Source of the DNA: Xanthobacteraceae bacterium
GTDB taxonomy: Bacteria > Pseudomonadota > Alphaproteobacteria > Rhizobiales > Xanthobacteraceae
Assembly: GCA_030043335.1 (NCBI GenBank)
Contig: JASHXX010000419.1
Location: 1-9,878, forward strand
DNA: 9,878 nucleotides
Direction of reading: 5' to 3'
The position numbers and the translations under genes were made by a program. This document shows, one piece after another, positions 5,076-9,878 of this stretch. Within the stretch, counting starts at the first letter, position 1. Every line of letters starts with the position of its first letter. The notes under the pieces were generated by a model. The model had not been told where the DNA came from, made no database searches, and worked only from the letters and a program-made list of their open reading frames with translations.

Positions 5076-6617
5076 ATGCTTGAGAAACAAGACGCGGGTA
5101 AGGACCAGTCAATTCGTGACGATACCGCACCGAGAGTTGCGGAAAGCGTTTCGGTTGAACACGCAACCGAGTCTGCGCCGAAAGCACCAGTTACACCGGT
5201 CAATCGCCGGCCTCGATGGAAACAAGGACTCGTCATCGGAGTGCTGGCCGCTTTGGGCCTGGCAGCCATTTGGGTCTACGGGGTCCCCTGGATCCAATTG
5301 ACCCTCGACACTGTCTCGACGGATGACGCCTACGTGAACGGCCACGTCACCTTCGTTGCTGCTCGCGTAAGCGGGCAAGTTGCCCGCGTCTTGGTCGACG
5401 ATAACAACCGTGTTCGCAAGGGAGATCTTCTCGCCCAGTTGGACAGGGAGCCTTTCGAGGACGCAGTCGCGACGAAAAGAGCGGCTGTTGACGTCGCGAA
5501 GGCAGACCTTCAGGCGGCCACGGCCGCGGTGCGCGGCGTTGAAGCACAGGCCAGAAGCCAGCGCTGGCAATTGCAAAACGCCATTGAGGATGTCGATAAT
5601 CGGATCGCCCAGCTGCATGCCCGCGTTGCCGCTCTCGATAAAAACAAGGCCACACTCAAGTTGGCACAACTTGATTTCGACCGGGCTAAGCAATTGCTGC
5701 CGGACCAAACCATAAGCCAGCAGGAATACGATCGACGGCAAGCCGCCCTCTCGGTTGCGCAGGCGGAAGTTACCCAAGCGATGGCGGATGTCCATCAAGT
5801 CCGTGTCTCTTTGGGGTTGGCGACGCAGCCCGAAAGCGGAGATCTGGGTGAGGTGCCGCCCGATCTCGACCAGACTTTCTCTTCCGTCAGAGAGGCGCAG
5901 GCAGCCCTAATTCAGACGGCGGCACAGCTGGGCGTGGTCCATTCTTTTGAACAGCAACCAAAGCAGATGGTCGAGCAGTTCGAGAAACTGGATCAAGGTG
6001 ATATCGACCGCACGCTTGCCGGACTGACGGCAGGTGCACCAGCAGTCAAGCAGGCGCAGGCGAAACTCGAATCCGCCAACCGCGATCTCATTCAGGCCGA
6101 ACTCAACCTTCGTTACTGTGACATTGTCGCTGAGATCGACGGGGTTGTGACGCGCCGGAATGTCAATCCGGGCAATAATGTGCAGGTAGGGCAGAATCTG
6201 ATGGCGATCCGATCGCTCAGCGAGATCTGGATCGACGCCAATTTCAAAGAGACGCAGCTGCGTGATTTGCGCATCGGCCAGCCAGTCGCTCTGTACGTCG
6301 ACATGTACGGCGCCCGACACGTATTCAAGGGGCGCGTCTCCGGCTTCACGATGGGCACGGGATCGACCCTGACGGTGCTCCCGCCGGAAAACGCGACCGG
6401 CAACTTCGTCAAGGTGGTACAGCGGCTTCCGGTCCGGATTGAACTCGAAGGCTATGACCCGAACAAAAATCCGCTGTTCATCGGTACTTCCGTCGTTCCG
6501 TATGTCTACCTCAACAAGCCGCCGACCGGTCCGGATGCTGGGAAGTTTCTGCAAACCCAGGCGCCTCAGTCGCAAACCGCCGTTCAATCCCAGAGTTCGG
6601 TTGGTTTGGGCAAATGA
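5076..6617 (+). CDS. emrA: HlyD/EmrA-family membrane fusion protein of a drug efflux pump
   Basis: This periplasmic adaptor links an inner-membrane MFS exporter to an outer-membrane channel. From the ATG at 5076 it has 513 aa. A basic cytoplasmic tail leads to one membrane segment at about 49-73. The EmrA-type STDDAYVNGHV motif follows at about 81-91, then a first lipoyl half-motif (ARVSGQVARVLVDDNNRVRKGD), a long helical hairpin at about 129-345, the second lipoyl half-motif (IDGVVTRRNVNPGNNVQVG), and a barrel domain with the diagnostic GTGSTLTVLPPENATGNF. The hairpin is longer than usual: E. coli EmrA has about 390 residues, and the extra part lies around 250-320. The frame is open back to a TTG at 5007, but the sequence before residue MLEKQD is not family-like. 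The ribosome site before 5076 is poor, so the start is less certain than the gene. It overlaps the MFS gene by ATGA. Confidence 0.92.
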   Translation: MLEKQDAGKDQSIRDDTAPRVAESVSVEHATESAPKAPVTPVNRRPRWKQGLVIGVLAALGLAAIWVYGVPWIQLTLDTVSTDDAYVNGHVTFVAARVSGQVARVLVDDNNRVRKGDLLAQLDREPFEDAVATKRAAVDVAKADLQAATAAVRGVEAQARSQRWQLQNAIEDVDNRIAQLHARVAALDKNKATLKLAQLDFDRAKQLLPDQTISQQEYDRRQAALSVAQAEVTQAMADVHQVRVSLGLATQPESGDLGEVPPDLDQTFSSVREAQAALIQTAAQLGVVHSFEQQPKQMVEQFEKLDQGDIDRTLAGLTAGAPAVKQAQAKLESANRDLIQAELNLRYCDIVAEIDGVVTRRNVNPGNNVQVGQNLMAIRSLSEIWIDANFKETQLRDLRIGQPVALYVDMYGARHVFKGRVSGFTMGTGSTLTVLPPENATGNFVKVVQRLPVRIELEGYDPNKNPLFIGTSVVPYVYLNKPPTGPDAGKFLQTQAPQSQTAVQSQSSVGLGK

Positions 6618-8221
6618 CGGACACGGTACTTTCACCCTCAAGATCCTCCGTTACGGGGAACCCGTGGCTGTTGGCCGCCGTGGTGGTGGTGCCGACTTTC
6701 ATGGAGGTGCTGGACACGACTATTGCGGTGGTAGCGCTGCGCTATATCGCCGGTGGCCTGTCGGCAACGGTCGATGATGGTGAATGGGTTCTCACCAGCT
6801 ACCTCGCTGCCAACGCCGTCATCCTGCCGATCACCGGCTGGTTGAGCGCACATCTGGGGCGTCGCAACTATTTCCTCGCGTCGATAGCGATATTTACCCT
6901 TAGTTCCGGGCTGTGCGGAATGGCCGGCAGTCTCGGTCAGCTGATCCTGTTCCGCGTCATCCAAGGCTTGGCGGGCGGCGGTCTGCAGCCCAGCAGCCAG
7001 GCCGTGCTGCTGGACGCCTTTCCGCGGGAAAAGCAGGGCGTAGCGATGACGCTGTTCGGCTTGGCAGCTCTACTCGCGCCGGTCGTCGGCCCGACCCTCG
7101 GCGGCTGGTTGACGGACGAATACGAGTGGCGCTGGGTCTTTTTGATCAACGTGCCGGTTGGTCTCCTGGCGTTCGGCGGGTGTTACGCCCTTCTCCGCGA
7201 CCCGGATTATCTGACCAGACAGCGCAATGAGTTGAGGAGTCGGCCGTTCCATTTTGACTCGATCGGTCTGTCGCTCTTGGTCATCGTCATGGTCTGCTGG
7301 GAAGTGATGCTCAGTAAAGGCCAGCAGTGGGATTGGCTAGGCGATCCGTTCTGGCGCGTGCAGACATTGGCCGCCCTCTTTACGGCCGGTCTGGTGGCGC
7401 TGATCTTTTGGGAGCTGCGCAGCCCCAACCCAGTGGTCAATTTCCGACCGTTGGCCGAGCGCAACTTCGGCGCCTGCTGCATCATCATCTTTTGCGCCTA
7501 CGCCGTGCTCTACGGTGCCAGCACTTCTTTGCCGGGCCTGCTTCAATCGTTATTTGGTTACAACGCCTTAAACGCCGGGCTGGTCATGTCGCCGGCGGGC
7601 TTCTTTGCCGTTCTTGCGATGCCGGTCGTTGGACTCATGCTCGGCCGAAAAACAGATGCGAGATGGTTGATCGGCGCGGGATTGCTCCTGATGGCCATCA
7701 GCAACTATTGGATGTCGCAGATGAACCTCTTTATCAGTCCGAGCCAGGTCGTCTGGCCTCGGGTCGTCTTGGTCTTAGGACTGTCGATATGTTTTGCGCC
7801 GGCGAACGTCGCCGCCTATCTTTATACGCCCATGGCGTTGCGTGGAGCGGCCGTAGGCTTGTTGAGTCTTCTGCGCAACGAGGGCGGCAGCGTTGGAACG
7901 TCGCTGGCGCAGACGTTCCAACAAAGGCGCGATCAGTTCCATACGCTGCGGCTAGGCGAGTCCCTCGATCCTTTCAATCCGGCAGCACAATCCTTCCTTG
8001 AACAGGCGCAAGCTCGTTTCCTGCAGCAGACCGGAGATCCGGCTGCCGCGCAGCAGCTGGCGTGGCAGGCGCTGGAGAACCTGCGCGAACAACAGTCATC
8101 AGCACTGGCATATTTCGACTGTTTTTGGCTATTTGCCGTTTCGATGCTTGCCCTGGTGGTCGTCGTTCTGGTGATGAAACGTTCGGTAGCCGAAAAAGGT
8201 ACGCATATCGGAAGCGAATGA
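6614..8221 (+). CDS. emrB: DHA2-family MFS drug transporter (EmrB-like)
   Basis: This is the inner-membrane, proton-driven exporter of the pump, 535 aa with a hydrophobicity pattern fitting 14 membrane helices. The DHA2 marks are plain: MEVLDTTIAVVAL in helix 1 (Asp34), GEWVLTSYLAANAVILPITG in helix 2, motif A as GWLSAHLGRRN at 75-85, motif B as RVIQGLAGGG with Arg114, and motif C as GLAALLAPVVGPTLGGWL at 149-166, followed by EWRWVFLINVPVG. A soluble helical stretch rich in Gln lies near 430-490, before the last membrane helix. The ATG overlaps the stop of the HlyD gene (ATGA), so the two are translationally coupled. No TolC-like outer-membrane gene is in the window; the pump may use one encoded elsewhere. 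The substrate cannot be read from sequence; hydrophobic drugs or plant compounds are typical for EmrAB homologues. Confidence 0.95.
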   Translation: MTDTVLSPSRSSVTGNPWLLAAVVVVPTFMEVLDTTIAVVALRYIAGGLSATVDDGEWVLTSYLAANAVILPITGWLSAHLGRRNYFLASIAIFTLSSGLCGMAGSLGQLILFRVIQGLAGGGLQPSSQAVLLDAFPREKQGVAMTLFGLAALLAPVVGPTLGGWLTDEYEWRWVFLINVPVGLLAFGGCYALLRDPDYLTRQRNELRSRPFHFDSIGLSLLVIVMVCWEVMLSKGQQWDWLGDPFWRVQTLAALFTAGLVALIFWELRSPNPVVNFRPLAERNFGACCIIIFCAYAVLYGASTSLPGLLQSLFGYNALNAGLVMSPAGFFAVLAMPVVGLMLGRKTDARWLIGAGLLLMAISNYWMSQMNLFISPSQVVWPRVVLVLGLSICFAPANVAAYLYTPMALRGAAVGLLSLLRNEGGSVGTSLAQTFQQRRDQFHTLRLGESLDPFNPAAQSFLEQAQARFLQQTGDPAAAQQLAWQALENLREQQSSALAYFDCFWLFAVSMLALVVVVLVMKRSVAEKGTHIGSE

Positions 8222-8317
8222 ACTGTTTGCCCCGCGCTTATTTTGGGCGATCGTAGTTTCTAGAGGAGAGGCCGAGCTGTCGCGCCATAAATGATAACGG
8301 CCTGTCGCGAGGATCGA

Positions 8318-8351
8318 GAAAAAAGCCACTCGCGCGCTCGAAGATTTTTTC
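8318..8351 (+). terminator. weak terminator candidate after the efflux operon
   Basis: GAAAAAA and TTTTTTC can pair across a 20-base GC-rich loop, ending in a run of six T. It lies about 100 bases after the MFS stop. The stem is purely A:T apart from one pair, which is unusual, so confidence is low. Confidence 0.25.
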
Positions 8352-8530
8352 GGCCTGAGCGTCAGGAGGCGGAGCGGCGTGTCACGACTTACAGCCAGTA
8401 CTCAATGAGAAGACGTGACCAGCGTTAAGAACATAGAAGCATAGACTCTCGACGGCACCTTGGTACAGAACGCAGTCGGCAAAAAGCAGGTTAGAGCATG
8501 TTGGATGACAGAGCTTAAACCATGACACTA

Positions 8531-8544
8531 GCTATGGTCATAGC
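8531..8544. repeat. 14-bp palindrome GCTATG-GT-CATAGC upstream of the GH15 remnant
   Basis: Two perfect 6-bp arms are separated by GT, 48 bases before the GH15 start. A flanking ATGAC...GTCAT pair overlaps it. The form suits a dimeric regulator's operator, perhaps left from control of the GH15 gene. No regulator gene is nearby. Confidence 0.4.
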
Positions 8545-8591
8545 GATTGTATGAGCAGGCGATCGACGCTTAAGCATTCGAGTCAAACGCA

Positions 8592-8811
8592 ATGACGTTG
8601 CGCATCGAAGACTACGCACTTATCGGCGATTGCAAAACGGCAGCTTTGGTCGGCCGCGACGGCTCGATTGACTGGTTGTGCTGGCCGCGCTTCGATTCGG
8701 CCGCGTGTTTTGCCGCACTGCTTGGGAATGCCGACCATGGTCGATGGCTCATTGCTCCCAAGCACGCTCCTGTCGCCGCCAGTCGGCATTATCGCGCGGC
8801 GCGCGGGCCGT
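8592..8811 (+). pseudogene. truncated N-terminus of a GH15 glucoamylase/trehalase-like protein
   Basis: From the ATG at 8592 the frame gives [20 protein letters not shown], then [20 protein letters not shown] and [17 protein letters not shown]. This is the hallmark start of bacterial GH15 proteins with a trehalase-like N-terminal domain (usually about 600 aa), enzymes that hydrolyse glucosides such as trehalose or maltooligosaccharides. Family-like sequence ends at about residue 68 (RHYR, 8795); after that the frame runs for 37 more residues of low-quality sequence antisense to the DoxX gene, whose stop is at 8812. The catalytic (alpha/alpha)6 barrel is entirely missing, so no activity is possible. 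The break lies in the GC-rich 8796-8811 stretch, where GCGCGG occurs twice. I see no strong ribosome site. The identification is firm; the truncation is plain. Confidence 0.82.
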
Positions 8812-9246
8812 TTAGGCGGCAACGCGTTTGCGGCCCGCCATCAACAGCGGCGGCGACAGCTTCAGGGCGAAAGCACCATCCCCAAGCATTGCGTGGGCAA
8901 GCAGCATGATGGTCCAGGCAATGGGAAACTCGGCTCCGCCCGCGGCGAACCATAAGCCCTTGCGGACCAGGCAGAAGTGCGTAGCCCCAATCATCAGGGG
9001 CACGGCATAAAGGCTCGCCCAGCGCGCGTAGATGCCCGGTATGAGGAGAAACGCGCCGCCGACCTCGGCCGACACCGCGTACCAAGGCACAAACCAATAG
9101 TAGCCGTTGATGGCGAAATTATCCCACCATTGGTGGAAGCCACCCGGATAGATGAAAAACTTCAAATAGATGTGCGCCCAGAAGAATGCCCCGAGGGCTA
9201 CGCGAAGCAGCAGGATGCCGTAGGGCGCAGTGCGTTCATCTAGCAT
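8812..9246 (-). CDS. DoxX family membrane protein
   Basis: This encodes 144 aa. ATG at 9246 is supported by GGGGGA (complement of 9252-9257) five bases upstream. The protein has the four-helix plan of DoxX-like small membrane proteins: [19 protein letters not shown] at about 12-30 with the typical R-x-x-L-G-x-x-F, an aromatic loop ([21 protein letters not shown]), then hydrophobic segments around 56-70, 78-92 and 106-122 and a basic tail. Family members include the small subunit of archaeal thiosulfate:quinone oxidoreductase and mycobacterial DoxX; most rhizobial ones have no proven role and are often tied to redox or thiol stress. The gene is convergent with the GH15 remnant and looks intact. 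Its upstream region is shared with the divergent small ORFs at 9424. Confidence 0.85.
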   Translation of the reverse strand: MLDERTAPYGILLLRVALGAFFWAHIYLKFFIYPGGFHQWWDNFAINGYYWFVPWYAVSAEVGGAFLLIPGIYARWASLYAVPLMIGATHFCLVRKGLWFAAGGAEFPIAWTIMLLAHAMLGDGAFALKLSPPLLMAGRKRVAA

Positions 9247-9291
9247 AGTGGTCCCCCAGACTTTTGACGCGCCGTGAGACTATCGCCACGG

Positions 9292-9319
9292 GCGGCAATT
9301 AGGAACAGAAGATTGCCGC
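9292..9319. repeat. inverted repeat GCGGCAAT ... ATTGCCGC between divergent genes
   Basis: Perfect 8-bp arms (9292-9299 and 9312-9319) enclose 12 bases. The repeat lies 46 bases upstream of the doxX-like ATG and 105 bases upstream of the small ORF at 9424, so it could be an operator controlling both directions. There is no T-run to suggest a terminator. Confidence 0.5.
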
Positions 9320-9423
9320 GGCCATCACGACGGGTTGCCGGAAAATCCAAGGAGTAGATTTAACTTGAATAGCTGAAGCGCCATAATCTCGGCGTCTATA
9401 AGGGTCGTTAGGGAGGTAAGTTC

Positions 9424-9663
9424 ATGCGATACAAGCCCAAAAGCGGTGCCGCCCTCCACATAGCTTTGGGTGGGTTGCCTGCCCAGATGCGGGTCGTAGT
9501 CGATCCAGGGATCGGGCTGTCCGCAAAGACCGTCGGTGACCTTCGTAAGGTGACGGCATGGCCGGAAAATCTGGCGGTAACAACGCCACAGGACAAAAAT
9601 AAGGACAGCTTCGTCACGGTGAGCAAAGCAACCGTCGCGACCCGCACAATGCCTAAATCGTAG
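9424..9663 (+). CDS. small hypothetical protein (79 aa)
   Basis: I do not recognise this family. The ATG has GGGAGG (9411-9416) seven bases upstream, which is good support for translation. The product is basic and soluble, with no signal peptide or membrane segment: MRYKPKSGAALHIALGGLPA, then MRVVVDPGIGLSAKTVGDL, a Trp-Pro-Glu turn, and a Lys/Asp-rich part (PQDKNKDSFVTVSK). The alternating VTVSKATVATRT end suggests beta strands. It is followed after 14 bases by a second small ORF, an operon-like spacing. A 150-codon frame exists antisense to it but lacks comparable start signals, so I prefer this strand. Function unknown. Confidence 0.55.
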   Translation: MRYKPKSGAALHIALGGLPAQMRVVVDPGIGLSAKTVGDLRKVTAWPENLAVTTPQDKNKDSFVTVSKATVATRTMPKS

Positions 9664-9677
9664 GGCGAAGGCTTACT

Positions 9678-9878
9678 ATGCCCCGAGAACTGGTGGCACG
9701 GAAAAACTGGGTTTGCCTCGCCACTAAATCCGACAATGGCCTTTCGGCAAAAGTCGAGATCTACCAAGGCAACATGAAGGCCGCGACCGGAGAGCGACCG
9801 CATATTAAACTCTTGGCCGCCGCGAAAGCCAACGACGTGCAGATTTACGTCGCCAGTCAAAGTTCGGGAGGCTCGAAA
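9678..9878 (+). CDS. small hypothetical protein, partial (runs off the window)
   Basis: From the ATG at 9678, 67 codons are open to the window edge without a stop. GAAGG (9667-9671) lies six bases upstream. The product starts MPRELVARKNWVCLATKSDN and continues with GLSAKVEIYQGNM and HIKLLAAAKANDVQIYVASQ, a mixed strand/helix composition, basic, without a membrane segment. The preceding small ORF ends 14 bases before, so the two are probably cotranscribed. I do not recognise the family; what lies beyond the edge would decide whether this is a short or long protein. Confidence 0.5.
   Translation, partial: MPRELVARKNWVCLATKSDNGLSAKVEIYQGNMKAATGERPHIKLLAAAKANDVQIYVASQSSGGSK

Larger units (their letters stand above)
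8222..8591. other. 370-bp intergenic region with inverted repeats, no gene seen
   Basis: I see no intact gene. GAAAAAA (8318-8324) and TTTTTTC (8345-8351) are complementary arms 20 bases apart and could help end the efflux transcript, although the stem is AT-rich and not a classical terminator. CTGTCGCG occurs twice, 17 bases apart (from about 8277 and 8302). A perfect 14-bp palindrome lies at 8531-8544. A short open stretch after TAA 8295 (RIEKKATRALEDFFGL) resembles coding sequence but has no start and ends within 35 codons, so I do not call it. Confidence 0.4.

Noticed and set aside
5907..6641. 244-codon minus-strand frame inside the HlyD gene
   Set aside because: Antisense shadow of a well-supported membrane fusion protein.
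7896..7920. GGAACGTC...GACGTTCC symmetry
   Set aside because: It lies inside the conserved MFS coding region and is not placed to control any gene.
8296..8402. Short open stretch reading RIEKKATRALEDFFGL
   Set aside because: No start codon or ribosome site, ends within 35 codons, and no family recognised.
9408..9860. 150-codon open frame on the minus strand opposite the two small ORFs
   Set aside because: No ribosome site or recognisable domain; the plus-strand ORFs have good ribosome sites and operon-like spacing. Kept open as an alternative in the small-ORF finding.

Overview
The window looks like a piece of an alphaproteobacterial chromosome, most probably a Bradyrhizobium-like member of the Hyphomicrobiales. 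The reasons are an HWE-family sensor kinase, a SAM domain of the kind found at the front of rhizobial cyclases, the N-terminus of a rhizobial-type GH15 enzyme, and two perfect EcfG-type (GGAAC-N17-CGTT) promoter matches. This assignment is inference from family knowledge; no rRNA or other marker gene is present.

Layout. 3-1667 (-) is an intact PAS-GAF-HWE histidine kinase. 1689-1960 has no intact gene but holds what may be a decayed short-chain dehydrogenase motif. 1961-2431 (-) is a secreted SnoaL/DUF4440-like protein. 2710-2886 (-) is a lone SAM domain, probably the stump of a larger cyclase. 2990-3131 is a divergent control region: two perfect EcfG-type promoters point outwards around a tandem 30-bp hairpin repeat. 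3156-3377 (+) is a broken NepR-like anti-sigma gene with an in-frame TAA. 3463-4722 (+) is a patatin-like phospholipase. 5076-8221 (+) is an emrA/emrB-type drug efflux operon with an ATGA overlap. 8592 to about 8795 (+) is the cut-off start of a GH15 glucoamylase/trehalase-like gene, abutting a convergent DoxX-family membrane protein at 8812-9246 (-). 9424-9878 (+) carries two small tandem genes of unknown function, the second running off the window.

How the parts relate. HWE kinases, NepR and EcfG promoters all belong to the alphaproteobacterial general stress response (kinase -> PhyR -| NepR -| EcfG). The window has a kinase, a ruined NepR paralogue and two EcfG-type promoters, but no phyR or ecfG. 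I read 1.7-3.4 kb as a decaying satellite of that system: its promoters survive, while the genes beside them are reduced to a SAM-only peptide and a stop-interrupted NepR. The plus-strand promoter may now feed the patatin gene. The efflux operon is ordinary and self-contained. The GH15 stump next to doxX marks a second rearrangement scar. I see no clear new multi-gene system; the divergent stress-promoter region is the most interesting part.
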